Positions 46,318 through 57,791 of a stretch of 64,000 nt of DNA are shown here, piece after piece. The stretch comes from Leishmania mexicana MHOM/GT/2001/U1103 (Eukaryota; Euglenozoa; Kinetoplastea; Trypanosomatida; Trypanosomatidae). Below the pieces are notes generated by a model. The model did no database searches and was not told where the DNA came from. It worked only from the letters and a program-made list of their open reading frames with translations. The translations under genes were made by a program, and so were the position numbers. Location: the NCBI RefSeq assembly GCF_000234665.1, contig NC_018336.1, positions 289,069 to 353,068 on the forward strand, in the 5' to 3' direction. The number at the start of each line of letters is the position of its first letter. The first letter of the stretch is position 1.

Positions 46318-47595
46318 ATGGCCGACAGTGCGATGGCTCACGCGAACCAGTTCGCCCCGATTATGAAGTCGCTCCTGGACACGGATGCGTACAAACTGCA
46401 CATGCAGCAGGCCGTCTTTCACCAGAACCCAACTGTCACTGCGGGCTACAAGTTCAACTGCCGTGACAAGGATGTCCATCTCGGCATCTACGCGGATCGG
46501 GTGTACGCGCACGTGCAGCAGATGGTCAGTGTACAACTGACCGAAGAGGAGTCTGCCTACTTGGCAACGCTGCCCTACTTCAAGGAAGACTACCTCGAAT
46601 ACCTGCGCGGCTACCGCTACAAGCCGGAGCAGGTGCGCATTCGCGCCGTGCCGCCAACGATGGCATACGAGAAGAACGAGTTCGGTGAGGACGGCTCCGA
46701 CCTGGAGGTGACGGTGGAGGGGCCATGGGTAGAAACAATTATGTGGGAAATCCCGCTACTGGCGATCGTCAGCGAGGTCACCCAACGCAGCCGCCACTCT
46801 CGCGTGGGTCCGGCTGAGGCGCTGGCGAACCTGCACGAGAAGCTGGATCTGTTCTTCGCTAATCACACGGAGGAGGAGCTTGCCACCTTCAAGATTGCTG
46901 ACTTTGGCACGCGCCGGCGCTGCAGCCAGGCGGTGCAGGAGGCGGTCGTGCGGACACTGAAGGAGGATGCGCGATTCGGCCCGCACCTGATGGGCACGAG
47001 TAACTACGATCTGGCGCGGCGCCTTGGTCTGCCGCCTGTGGGCACTCAAGCGCACGAGTGGTTTCAGGCCTTTCAGCAGCTTTCTTCAGAGCTGCACCAT
47101 TCCCAGATTATGGCGATGGACCACTGGCTACAGGAGTACCCCCAGTGCCTCGGCATTGCGCTTACGGATTGCATCTCAATGGACGCCTTCTTGAAGGACT
47201 TCGGCACGCGTCTGGCGAACGCCTATCAGGGACTGCGGCAAGACTCGGGTGTACCGGCGGAGTGGGGCCAGAAGGCCTTGACTCACTACAAGCTTCTCGG
47301 GATCGATACCCACTCCAAGATTCTTGTCTTCTCCGACGGGCTCGACCTGGAGAAAGCGGTGGAGTTGTACAAGGGCTTCAAGGAAGACATAAATGTGCTA
47401 TGCGGCATCGGCACGCAGCTGACGTGCTCCATTAAAGGAGTTCGCCCGCTTAATATCGTCATGAAAATGGTCCGATGCCAGGGCAGGCCAGTCGCGAAGC
47501 TGTCGGACACCCCCGGCAAGATCGCGTACGACGACCTCGAGTACGTCGAGAAGCTGAAGGCCGCTTTTAACGTTCCAAAGGGCGGCCCCGTCTAG
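46318..47595 (+). CDS. Nicotinate phosphoribosyltransferase, bacterial PncB type (NAD salvage)
   Basis: 425 aa, near the ~400 of E. coli PncB. It joins nicotinate to PRPP, with ATP hydrolysis, to give nicotinate mononucleotide, the committed Preiss-Handler step to NAD. Motifs in order: LDTDAYKLHMQQAVF (20-34), the substrate-binding entry; FGTRRRCS near 199; GTSNYDLAR (226-234); GTQAHEWFQAF (242-252), whose His246 is at the position of the phosphorylated catalytic His of the family; LRQDSGVP (306-313), the PRPP-handling loop; and LVFSDGLDLEKAVEL near 335-349. Several motifs read like the bacterial enzyme rather than the animal one. In the PRPP loop, bacterial RHDSGDP is RQDSGVP here. There is no targeting peptide, so it is probably cytosolic or glycosomal. 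The upstream open frame is low-complexity leader, so ATG 46318 is preferred. Confidence 0.95.
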   Translation: MADSAMAHANQFAPIMKSLLDTDAYKLHMQQAVFHQNPTVTAGYKFNCRDKDVHLGIYADRVYAHVQQMVSVQLTEEESAYLATLPYFKEDYLEYLRGYRYKPEQVRIRAVPPTMAYEKNEFGEDGSDLEVTVEGPWVETIMWEIPLLAIVSEVTQRSRHSRVGPAEALANLHEKLDLFFANHTEEELATFKIADFGTRRRCSQAVQEAVVRTLKEDARFGPHLMGTSNYDLARRLGLPPVGTQAHEWFQAFQQLSSELHHSQIMAMDHWLQEYPQCLGIALTDCISMDAFLKDFGTRLANAYQGLRQDSGVPAEWGQKALTHYKLLGIDTHSKILVFSDGLDLEKAVELYKGFKEDINVLCGIGTQLTCSIKGVRPLNIVMKMVRCQGRPVAKLSDTPGKIAYDDLEYVEKLKAAFNVPKGGPV

Positions 47596-48117
47596 TATGG
47601 CGATTCAACACTGCTGCGGAAGGACGTCATCGCCACACGTGTAAGCGGCAAGGAGTACCTCGCGATGACGAGCACGGAGATAGGGAGAGGGACACCGAGT
47701 GGCGATGGGCAAAAACAAAAAGATGTGCGGGTGTGGCGGCACCGAGGCTGCTGCGCCGTACCTCTCTTGTCAAACCGCTTCGCTTCACACCTTGGCCCTT
47801 ACCCCCCGGCGGGGTAGCGCCTGTGCTGCTGGCGCTGCTGCTGTAGCTGCTCCCCTCACCTTTTCTTTCTCCACTTGCTGCCTTGTATACATATATCGCC
47901 CTTTTGTGTTCGTGTTTATATATTCCTAAGGCAATACATATGCATACGCATAAGTGGCACTAAAAAAAGAATCCCGCATCGTCATCATCATCTCTCTGCC
48001 TCGCCCTCCCTCCCTCCCTCCCCCTCTATGACTTCGATTGCATATGTTTCGTTCCCTATTTCTGTGGTTGCGGTTTTTGTCCCTTCCTTGGCATGCACTG
48101 CGCTGCCTTGTCGCTTG

Positions 48118-48139
48118 TATATATATATATATATATATT
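48118..48139. repeat. TA microsatellite
   Basis: Unbroken TA run, about 525 bp after the NAPRT stop. Confidence 0.9.
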
Positions 48140-50359
48140 GTGGGGGATGGAGTTTACACGACAGCGGGCTGCTCGCTCCACGGTGGAGGGGGAGGGGGGC
48201 GGTTCGTCTGTTGGTTGGCTGTTGCGCGCAAATCATCCCTTGTCTTGTTTCCGTTCTGGTTTGTTGTTCACAGTCTCCCCCCCCCCCCTGACGCGCGTCC
48301 TGGTGGTCCGTTCACCGTCAGCCTCGCCTCCCCGAGTTGCGTGTCTCTCCCTCAGCCGCTTTCCCGTGCTTTCTTTCTTTTTATTCTCACAGGGTGTGCT
48401 CCCTCGCACATGCGTCCGTTTCCCGGTTCGCTCGCGGCCCGCCTGTTGGCACGTCGAAGGGGGAAGGGAGCGAACAAAAGGGACAAAGCTGCGCTTTTCT
48501 GTGCACGTCATGTACCGTGTGAGGTGGTGCCCCTATCCGTTTTTTTGTTGTTGTTGCGCACACGCTGGCCGTCCGTGTGTGTCGCCTTCGAACAGCGAGA
48601 CAGGTATGGATTAGTGAGGACTGCAAGCACGCCTTGGCTGGCGGTGGCGAAGGTGGAGCGGTGAGGCAGATGGGAATGACGCTCAAATATTTTTCTTTGC
48701 GCTGCGTGCCTGTCCTTGCGGTGAGCTTCGGATGCAAGCTCTCGTGTCTCTGCATACGGCGCTCCCCCTGGTATGGAAGATGCTAGGAAAGGTGTGGCGA
48801 ATCGAGGGGGGAGGATGCAACGATGTGCCGCCGCAGGCGTGTGTTGGGGAGAAGACGATGGGAAAATAGGCGTACACACTTGGTTCATCTCCCCCTTCCT
48901 CCACCCCATCCCACCCCGCTCCGCCCGCACGCAGACACAGAGAAGGATGATGGACGGTGTGAGGTAAGTTTTTTTTCTCATCGTCACTTCCCTTTTTTTC
49001 TGCGCTGGGGCATAGGATAACGTCTGGGTGCGTGTGTGTGGGGTGGGGGGGAGCATGCTCGTGTAGGCGGCAGCACAACAGAAGAGCGACGGCAACCACT
49101 GAACCCGCAGTGATGTTGTCCGTCCGCTTCTCACTCCTGCGATGTCGTAGGTCTCGCTCATTCTCTGACATTTAAATCGGGACACTCGCGCACCCACAAG
49201 GTTGCCCTCTCGCGTCGGTGTGAGAGAGAGCGCAAACGGGTGAGGCGTTTTGGCGATGCAAAACGCGCACGTGCATCAGTGCGTGTAGATGCGCATGTGT
49301 GTCTCGACATGCGCGGTTTCCTCTCTCTTTCACACACACACACACACATACACACGTGTTGCCTTCTGTACTCCGTTTGTCGCATGGCGCTTCCAGGCAG
49401 CGATATGAGGACAACGAAAGACGGGTCGCCGTAACGCGATTGCACTCTATTTTCGCCCATCTTCTTCTTTCACCCGCTGACGGTGCTGGTGTTCTCCCAG
49501 CCTTTTCCTGCATGCTTGCATGCGTGTCGAGGTGCGTCTCCGAGACGACCTCTTACCGCTACTAGTATTGTTAGTGCGACAACGTTCCTCAAGCACCCTC
49601 CCCCAGTCCTGGTCTTTATCGCACCGTTTCTTTTTCGAGCTTGTTTGACCGCCGCCTCATCCGTCGTCGGGCCCTCATGCGTTTGTCGTTGGATCACCCA
49701 TGCGAGGTGTACGTCTCCCTCTACAGCCACTCGGATTGTGGTGCGTGCTCACAGCTGCAAGTTCTGTGCACCGCCCATCTTTGGCTCTCTCATGACGCCG
49801 CTTCGCTTTCCCCTCTTGCTCTTGCTCTTTCCGTCCGCTCATTCGACGTCGCAATGCACCGGGGCGGGGGTGCAGGAGACGAGGCGAGGCGAGACGAAGG
49901 CCGTAGAAGGGCAGCACGAAATAATAAGAAAAGTGGTGCACGCATTGTCTTCGGGAACAACCACAGCTGCGCCTGCACAAAAGACACTGCTTCCACAAGC
50001 AACAAGGAGCACATATATGTATGTGTGCTGCACACCGCGGAAAAAAAGAAGGGGGTGAGGCGCGGCGCGCCCTCCCCCCCCCCCCATCTTCGCAGAGGAC
50101 ACGGCCACCGCATGAACGTGGGCGGATGGGCTTTTCCTCTCCATCCATTCATGGAGTCTGTGCCTTCACTTGAACGGTAGGCCATTCAGCTCAGCCGTGC
50201 TGGCCTTATGTCTTTGCTCTCTCCCCCTCGACTGCTCGACTCTCTTCTCGCGTTCGAACTCTGCGGTACTGTGGTCGTCTGCCACGCGCCTATCCGCCTA
50301 ATGGGGGCTGCTTACCGCCCAATTTCTTTTCTTTTGTGTGTGCGCGCGTGCTTGCATCG

Positions 50360-50361
50360 AG
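50360..50361 (+). promoter_or_regulatory. Probable spliced-leader acceptor AG for the RS/WW gene
   Basis: First AG after the T/C run at 50318-50335; 74-nt genomic 5'UTR to ATG 50435. Confidence 0.45.
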
Positions 50362-50434
50362 TGGGACGGATCTGCACCGTGTCGCCGTACTCCTCCTTAC
50401 GACAACAAAAACTTGTCTCAGCGGACGAAGGAAG

Positions 50435-52231
50435 ATGTCGCACCGATACGAGGATGCCGTGCTAAACGGAACGGCCCTGTTGTTGCTGGACCTGCCACCG
50501 GCGCTCCGCAACGTCGTCCAGCCGCTGCAGAAGCTGTTCGACACGCATTACCCCGATAACGGAATAACGCGCATCTTGTTGAACACACCGCCGATCCGCA
50601 GCACATCTGGCGAGAATGTCATGGAGTGTGGGGCCGTGTTCTTCTCGTCCTCAAAGGCGCTGTGGACAATTCTGGACCGAGTGCGAGTGCTACTGCGCAC
50701 CGAGGACGGCGCGCTGGAGTTGCGGCGTGGCTACTTAACTTTGGGTGTACATGAGGTGCTGGTGGAGGGGGTCGTGACGTGGGGCGCAGACGGGCGACAG
50801 CGCCCCAACTCTGTTCCAAGGGCTGCCACCCCAACACTCGCGCCAGACGTGGCGCTGTGTGCCGAGGACGGGAAAAGCTCTTCTATGTCGGAGAGCGCGC
50901 CGACAGCGGCGCCGAAGCCAGTCTCCGTCCCGCCCATCACTTCAGCGACAGCATCGGAAGCCGTGCGTGCTCCGCGAAATGAAGAAATGCGCTCAAGTCG
51001 CCGAGAGACGCTGGGTGGTGCGGAACGTTGTGGCGAGGTTTGCCAGACGGTGGTGGTCACTTTTCTATTCAAGGAAATATATAATCGCCATCGAGAAAAC
51101 AACGAGGACCGCACACATGGAAGACAGGGTGGTGTTCCGGCAAGCTTCCCTCTATCGCCTTTTATGGTGTACCAAATGCTGGTGGGTGAGTGTCAGCCCA
51201 GAAAAATTGTTGTGATCGAGTGCCAGCGCGCCGCGGCGAAGCGAGAATGGAGGGCACTGGTCGAGCTGGAGAACGCCGAGGTGGCGGCGCAAGTGATTCG
51301 CGTCTTCACGCGCCGCGCCGTGGAGTTTGTGAGTGAGTCTAACGCCTACAAACCACCGGAGCGCAGCCGCAAACCGCCGGAGAAGGGGCCGCTGCCGATC
51401 TGCGCCGAGGTGCGCTACTACGTGAACTGTTCCTACAGTGTGCGCAAGGGTCAGAGTCGTTTTCTTCCAAACGGCACTCGCAACTATCATCGCACGGTGG
51501 CGGTGCGTCCCTTCTGCAAAGCTGAGCTGGACCTCACCGATCTGCAGAACCTGGCAAGGCTGCAGGTGAGAGCCCCGCGCGAGTGGAAACATGACTCTCA
51601 CGCAATAAGGCCTGCGTCTATTCGTGAGAGCGAATCGCCGGATAGAGCTGAGATGTGCGAGGAGGAAGGGCGACCAAAGGAAGCGCCGTCGGCTGAGGTG
51701 CCGCACAAGCGTCGTCGCTCGCCGTCCCCGCGCAACAGCCGGCGGCGTTCGAGGCGGTCGCCGTCGTACTCACGCAGCCGCTCCGCCTCCCGCTCCTCGT
51801 CCCGCTCGTACTCCCCTGACTCTTCGTCGTCGTCTTCACGGCGTTACCGCTGGCGCCACGGTCGCCGCGTTGACCGCCGCCACGGCGATGGGCGGTGGCA
51901 CGATGCGCGCGCGGCGGCGCCTAGGGAGCATCAGAATACTGAAGCAGTTGTCCCTGTTGCGGCAGTAGCCCCGGAGACGGCTCTCCCCGTCGAAGCCCAG
52001 TCAATGGCTGCGGCGACGCATGCGCAGACGCAACCCCAGCAGAAGTCGCACGTTACGTGCGAGTCTGCGTCAGCAACGCCTGCGCTGCCGGCGGTGACCT
52101 ACGACAGCCATGGCCCTCTGCCGGTCTGGTGGCGACCCATCTTCTCTCAGGAGTACCAGCAAACCTACTACGCCTACCGTGATCCGAACACCGGTGTGGA
52201 GACGACCACGTGGGAACGACCTGCTACATAA
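50435..52231 (+). CDS. RS-rich protein with an RRM-like N-terminus and a C-terminal WW domain
   Basis: 598 aa. Residues ~13-100 alternate strands and helices like an RRM (ALLLLDLPPALRNVV as an RNP2-like strand and CGAVFFSSSKAL as an RNP1-like strand). A second ordered part spans ~200-380 (VVVTFLFKEIYNRHR; KREWRALVELENAEVAAQVI). Residues ~415-480 are a classic RS region (RRSRRSPSYSRSRSASRSSS). The last ~38 residues form a WW-type module (PVWWRPIFSQEYQQTYYAYR, then TTTWERP) with two Trp and a central YYAY. RS plus WW is typical of nuclear pre-mRNA processing factors; in this organism that would mean trans-splicing or polyadenylation. The exact factor is not recognised. The start is the first in-frame ATG after the acceptor at 50360-50361. 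Confidence 0.8.
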   Translation: MSHRYEDAVLNGTALLLLDLPPALRNVVQPLQKLFDTHYPDNGITRILLNTPPIRSTSGENVMECGAVFFSSSKALWTILDRVRVLLRTEDGALELRRGYLTLGVHEVLVEGVVTWGADGRQRPNSVPRAATPTLAPDVALCAEDGKSSSMSESAPTAAPKPVSVPPITSATASEAVRAPRNEEMRSSRRETLGGAERCGEVCQTVVVTFLFKEIYNRHRENNEDRTHGRQGGVPASFPLSPFMVYQMLVGECQPRKIVVIECQRAAAKREWRALVELENAEVAAQVIRVFTRRAVEFVSESNAYKPPERSRKPPEKGPLPICAEVRYYVNCSYSVRKGQSRFLPNGTRNYHRTVAVRPFCKAELDLTDLQNLARLQVRAPREWKHDSHAIRPASIRESESPDRAEMCEEEGRPKEAPSAEVPHKRRRSPSPRNSRRRSRRSPSYSRSRSASRSSSRSYSPDSSSSSSRRYRWRHGRRVDRRHGDGRWHDARAAAPREHQNTEAVVPVAAVAPETALPVEAQSMAAATHAQTQPQQKSHVTCESASATPALPAVTYDSHGPLPVWWRPIFSQEYQQTYYAYRDPNTGVETTTWERPAT

Positions 52232-55200
52232 AGTCGTGTGTGGAGTGCGAGGAAGGAGGGCGGGGTGGGGGAAGAATAGCACGCATGCTCGTGTGTTGCG
52301 CCTGTCTGTGCACCCACTCTTACCCGCATAAGCGGAGGTGTGACCTGGAAGCATTTGGGGTAGTAGACGGACGCGTGTCACCCCTTGCGGAGTAACTCCG
52401 TTGGGTGTTTTGTGCGCGCTTTTGTGCGGATGTTTTCGCTTAGCACAGCGAAGCCGACGATGCAGCGCTGACTGTGTCATTGCCGTACTGTGTGTGGGTA
52501 TGTGCCGGGGCACGGACAAAATGGAATCGTTGCCTTCTAGCCTGTTTGAGGAGAGGGTGTGGATTTTTCGCTCCGCTCTTGGGACACATGTGCGATGTCT
52601 CTGTTCTCCGTGCTGTCTGTGTGCGCGTGTGTGGCCTTGATATGCGCAAGCGACACGTGGGCACTGCCGTAGCTCGTTGTTCTGGCCGCGCACAACGATG
52701 AAAAGTGTGCGCTATGCGCGGGGGGTGCCTGGCGGTAGCAGCTTGAGAGAGGCCAGTGGGAGATGCTCTGCAACGACAGAGGAAACTACTAGGACGGCAA
52801 GACATGAGGAGAGAGGTGGGGGGGGGGAATAGAGGCGGAGGAGTACCGACGCGCCCTCGCGTTGCGTGCCTTGTGTATTACTCTTACGGCATCTTGATAT
52901 CTCTTTCCCTCTAGGCCACCCCCGTCTGCCGCACCGCACCCCCGCCTCCTGTTACTCTCCGCCTCCCGCCCGAGTGTGGTAATGGGCTGACGCCATTGTG
53001 TGATGTTCAGATCCTCTCTCACTTCTCGCCTACTCGGCAGAGGCTGAGGGAGGATGTAAGGGGGTAGGGGACGATACGGGAAGTGGACATGACGTCACAA
53101 GTGTCACTAGAGTTCCAGGGAGATGATAGCTGAGCGTGAGGCAGGGCATGACATCTAGCAACCTCTGACAATCCCTTTTGCCACTGCTGCTTGCTTCCCT
53201 CCCCCCGCTTCGTCTCCGCTGCCACTATCGGCGAGTGTGAGAGAGAGGGGGTGCGAAGCGTGCGATGTCGATGCACTACTGCTGCGAGCATAGCGTACCA
53301 GGTACGCTTGTGTGTATGTGTGAGTGCACATGACGACAATGCTGCTCTTGTCGAAACTGAATGTTTTGTGTCTGCGTGCTCGCGCACAGGCGCTACGTAC
53401 CCTAGACGCTGGTGCGCACACAAGGAACACGTATTGCTGTGGCTCAGCCTAAGGATTTTGCCGAGCAATGACGTTACAGGGCTCTGCGCCTGACCACTCG
53501 TCCAGCCTCCTCTGTCAATGTCTACTGTGCGATGCGCAAGCAGAAAGAGCGCAGTGGATCTGACTGATACTCCCCGACAACGGAGTTATCAACTTCGCGT
53601 GCCTTGTCGGATCAGCAAAGCAGTGCGTGTTGTGCGTGAGAGCGGAGAGCGTATGGCAGCAAGCGGACGGGCGCCTCCCATTGTTGCCCTCTCGCGTTTT
53701 CTTTTTTTTCATTGTGAGCTCTTCAATGGCCCTGCAGTTAACGTGCTTGCTCCAGCAAGTTTGCCCCACCCCTTCCCCCTTCCACCTTTCCTTTGCTCGT
53801 CTGCCGACCGCCTAATGACCGCCTTCCGCCTCCCAGTCACTCGCCCCCTTAGCCTCTCTCTGATGCTATCTGGCACTCTCGCTCTCTCCGTTAGCCTTGT
53901 TGCCTCTCCCCTGGATGAGCAAAAGGATGTGGCGGAGTTGTGTGTTGTTCACGTGGGATCTCTGTGGGTCGCTGATGGATGATCGAGTCGGGCGGAGGCC
54001 TGTGCAGCGGCTAAATAAGCGAAATACAACGGCGGCAGAAGACGGAGAGCAGCAGGTGTCCCACCGACTTTAAGGTCCCAACGCTTCCCTTTCGTGTGCC
54101 ACATGCCTCTCTCTGCCCCCTCCCCTCCCACCCCCCCCCTTCCATGTGCGTGTCGTGGTAGTGGTGAGGGGTTCGTCTCTTTCGCGCTCTCACGCGCATT
54201 CTGTCCTCCGCGCGTGTGTTACCGAGGAAGTTGTGCGTCAGCTCGCATGTCGATGAGGAGTAAAGGTTGGTGATATGTTGGCTGATAGCTGGGTCTGTTT
54301 GCCCACACGGGGTGCACTTTTCGGTTGTTTGCTTTGGGTGTCTTCATACGGAATCTAACCTTGTCTTACATGTTTCTGTGTTCGTTTTTCTTTTTTTTTC
54401 TGTCTCTAAGCAACGAGAAAGCATGTCCATCCTCTCATCTCTCACCACGCGGAGAGAGTCGATAACGAATCGTGCATGCGTGTATTCTGGCCCCGGACGT
54501 GTTGCGCACAGCCAACCTCGCTGGTTGAGGAAGAAGAGAGCGGAGAGGAGATGCTGCTCAAAGTGCGACGGTTTGTAGTGGTTGTGGTGCTGGTGCATGC
54601 ATCGGCGTCTTCCTCTCCCTCTGTTTCGCGCCTGCGGTGCTCCCCAAGCGAACCCATGGTTGCCGTGCCCGAGCCGTTCCTTTGGGGGAAGGGGGGCTTT
54701 TTTCTGCTCTGTGTAGATTGCACACCGCAGCCGTCGAACTGCCGACAAGCGGGCGCGTGCGTGCTGCGGGAGGCGTGTGGTCCCTTGCCTTGAGTAGGGT
54801 GCCACATTATGCGTGTGCTTCCTTGCCATCTCTGCCTCGGTGCGCACAAAGACGCTCACACTCACGCGCGTGCGCATGAATGATTCAATGCGCCGTTGTC
54901 GTCCCTCGGGCTTTTTTTCGAACTGTTTCGATACCGCCGCTCTTTCCCACCTCACCTCCTCCTCCTGTCTTGAGTCTCTTCGCAGCGGCGCTGCCATCGC
55001 CTGTGGGAGAGATTCGCCAACGGTACGGGACTGCGAGAACCAAGAAAAAACTATCGCGGTGTGCTCACGTGCACGCGCTCCGCCGCACATTTCCCGGGAA
55101 CGCACGAACCCGTCAACATCAACACAGAAACGGGCACGAGAGCAAAGGATTCCAGCACTCGCGTGTCTCTCCCTCTTTGTGTGTCTGGGTGCCTGATGGG

Positions 55201-55411
55201 TGGGTGAGCCACAGAGGCATTCCTGCACGAATTTCTCTTACACAGACACACACACACACACTCGCTCACACGCATCGCGCCCTCACCCAAGACCATAAAA
55301 GAGGAAGAGGCTGTAGGCGTGCTGCGTAGTGGCAGGTAAACCACGCAAACAGTCGAGTACGAGCCTACCCACAGGCAAACAAAGTCGGCTTCGGGCAACA
55401 ACGACGACGCC
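52232..55411. other. Longest gene-free stretch (3.2 kb)
   Basis: No convincing gene is seen on either strand. The longest ATG-initiated + frame (53518-53982) has leader-like Ser/Leu/Pro composition. There are several T/C tracts (53757-53790, 54936-54970) and CA repeats at about 55241-55261. The acceptor for the Skp1-like gene is unclear. Confidence 0.5.
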
Positions 55412-56470
55412 ATGGCGTTGCGCTCGCCTTCTTTATCGCCGACGCCGAGCACGCTCGTCTCTGCTGGGCAGATCCTTATCTTAGTTGCTTCCGATAGGGT
55501 ACGCGTTGCAGTCAAGCGCGCCATCGCCACCGAGGCCTCTTTCGTCTTGCGCGACCTGCTAGACGGACTAGACGTGCTACCCACGGTGCACCGTGACGGT
55601 GGTCGCCCTGGCCTCGGTTTCGTCGGTGACGAGAGCCCGTTGCCTCATGCCTCGAGCCCCAAAGGATCGGACGCGGCGACAAAGCTGGAGAACTTGTTCG
55701 AGGTAGCAGACGCAACCCCGCCAGCTACGTCTGGCGGGGCGTTTCCGCCACCTCACCCGCAGCAGCACGAAGGTGACGACGCCAAAACGTTGGTAGGCAA
55801 GGCAGCCGCGAAAGCAGCTGTGCCAGACTTGATGGACTTCTTCCCTGTGGCGCCAGCTGCCAACCCGCCGGTTGATATTTCAGCTGGCATGCCTGCCTCG
55901 GTGGAGGCGACGCCGTTGTCGAACGCTTCGCCGAGCTTCTCTGCCGCCCCCGCCTATCCGGTTAGAGCAACGCCGACTGCGCAGGTGGAGTCCTTGGCGC
56001 AGGCCACGCATTCTCCCTCCCGTCCCTCGCCGCCGCCCATGCTACCACCGACGGAGGTGGAGGTTCCGTTCCCGTACTTCACCGGCGACATCTTGGAGCG
56101 GGTGTGCCGTCATATGTCGTACCGCTTCCGCATGTCAGCGTTTGGCAGCGAGGACGGGTGCTACCGCGTCTACGTCGTGAAGCCGCGCACGATCCCGCGT
56201 CCCATGACGCTGCCGTTGGTGGAGTACCTCGATGCAAAGGATCGTGCCTTCATCGCCGACTGGGATGAGCTCATTACGGTGCAGATGGTGAAGGCGGCAA
56301 CCCTCCTCAATTATGAGGAACTGCTGCAACTGGCCTCGGCAAAGCTGGCCTCATATCTTATCGAACGCGACTTGGAGGGGGTGCGAACGCTGCTCGGTGT
56401 CAAGGGCGACTTCGACCTCACTGAGGACGCTGAGCTGAAGAAGGAACAGGTGGTGGACTACTTGCGCTAG
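55412..56470 (+). CDS. Divergent Skp1-like protein with a long internal insertion
   Basis: 352 aa, against ~160 for ordinary Skp1. Residues ~18-55 match the start of the BTB/POZ-like Skp1 fold (GQILILVASDRVRVAVKRAI ... SFVLRDLLD). Residues ~217-350 match the rest: VPFPYFTGDILERVCRHMSY; the PMTLPLVEYLDAKD stretch; then AATLLNYEELLQLASAKLAS and DLEGVRTLLGVKGDFDLTED, close to the LAANYLxIxxLLDLxCxxVA and EEIRKxFNIxNDFTPEEE hallmark of Skp1. Skp1 links cullin-1 to F-box proteins in SCF ubiquitin ligases. Between the two halves sits a ~155-residue Pro/Ala/Ser insertion. The usual C-terminal helix that grips F-box proteins is short: the protein ends soon after KKEQVVDYLR. It is probably a paralogue with an altered partner set; cytosolic or nuclear. 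Confidence 0.8.
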   Translation: MALRSPSLSPTPSTLVSAGQILILVASDRVRVAVKRAIATEASFVLRDLLDGLDVLPTVHRDGGRPGLGFVGDESPLPHASSPKGSDAATKLENLFEVADATPPATSGGAFPPPHPQQHEGDDAKTLVGKAAAKAAVPDLMDFFPVAPAANPPVDISAGMPASVEATPLSNASPSFSAAPAYPVRATPTAQVESLAQATHSPSRPSPPPMLPPTEVEVPFPYFTGDILERVCRHMSYRFRMSAFGSEDGCYRVYVVKPRTIPRPMTLPLVEYLDAKDRAFIADWDELITVQMVKAATLLNYEELLQLASAKLASYLIERDLEGVRTLLGVKGDFDLTEDAELKKEQVVDYLR

Positions 56471-57791
56471 AACGCCGGACAGGGGGGGGCTATAATCCGG
56501 TGGGCGATGGCACGAAGGGGAGGGGTAAGGCATGAGGTGACAGCGGAGACACCCTGAAAGGGGAGATCTTTATGTGGTGCACGGAGGCTCATCTAACGCA
56601 ACCGGGGGGGGCGTACTCTTGCGCAGAGGAGAGCTGGTCTTCAACACCGCTGCGCTGTGGCCGACTCTCCTTCCCCCTTCCCCTTTCCGCTTGCTCTTTG
56701 CGTCGTATCGCCACTGTCACTGGTGTCGCTGCACGTGGCCATCGCTCTCCGTCCGCACCGTCAGAACAGCGTCGTGGCTTCCCGCACCCCTCACTGCTCC
56801 TCTCTGCTTATCACCTCCTTCCCTGTCCAGTCTCTGGCGTGCGTGGTCGAATCGCGGCATGGCGTCTGCGCTCGTATGTGTGTGTGTGTGCGCCTGATTC
56901 GTCGGTTTCTTGTTCTTCTCTTTCGGTCTGTGTGGGTGGGTCGTCGTCTCGCATAGAACTTCTTGCGTGCTGTGTAGGTGTCCCCCACATTGATGTCGGC
57001 AAGGCCGCTAAAGAAAGCAGGAAGGTTGGTGGCACACACAACGCGTACAAGAGTGCCTCGCTGCGGCGCATACGCGCAGAAGTACTCTTGTATTACCGGC
57101 GCCACCTTCTTTTTTGGGTATGTGGGCTAGCGGCTGTCTGCCTGTGAGCATGCAAGTACCTTTGCATGCAGAATGGGGCAGCCGCGCATGCAAGACGGCT
57201 GCGCGCGTATGCCACCTAGCTGATGTGCTTATCATGATGGTGAGGACGGCGCTATGTTCTTTCTGTTTTGTGTCCCCTCCCCTCTCTCTCTCGCCATTTT
57301 CGGTCCCTCTACCCTTCTCGTGGGGTCCGTACTCGTGTTGGTGCGTGTGCCGAACAGGCAACTCTCCTGTGCTGCGTCTCTCGCCTTTCGCATCCGGCTC
57401 CCCCTCCTCAGCATCTGCGGCTTTCTGGGGAAGTCTCCACCTACATATTCCACAATGAGCAGAGAATGAGGTGTTTTCTGCTCCCCTCCCCCATCTTCTC
57501 TCTCGTACAGTAAACACCCAGCAAACGCCCCCGCTCTCTCGCGACGTTGCGCTCGGCTCGTCTCACCAAACGAAAGACACACACGCACGCTCACAAAACG
57601 GAGAACAGCGCCCACAGGAAGAACAACAGTGGCGAGTCGGATCCTGTATCCACTCTGCTCGTCCGCGCAACAAAGGAAGCTAAAAGGCAACAACAGAAGG
57701 CGAACCTTCGACGCACGCCATAGCGCAAGCACACATACATAGCGCTGGGGCTGCCAGAACTCGTACGCCCTGATCCTTCCCGCTAGATCCG
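56471..57791. other. Intergenic region (1.3 kb)
   Basis: No gene is seen. T/C-rich sequence at 57474-57506 leads to AG 57509-57510. Confidence 0.55.
57509..57510 (+). promoter_or_regulatory. Probable spliced-leader acceptor AG for the rhodanese-like gene
   Basis: Directly follows a T/C-rich run; 281-nt genomic 5'UTR to ATG 57792. Confidence 0.45.

Larger units (their letters stand above)
47596..50434. other. Long intergenic region (2.8 kb)
   Basis: No convincing gene is seen. It holds a TA run at 48118-48139, CA repeats at 49331-49350, many T/C tracts and a C run near 50075. T/C-rich sequence at 50318-50335 precedes AG 50360-50361, a likely acceptor. Confidence 0.55.

Noticed and set aside
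53518..53982. 154-aa ATG-initiated frame in the 3.2-kb gene-free stretch
   Set aside because: It spans a T/C tract, the composition is leader-like and no family pattern is visible; kept as non-coding.
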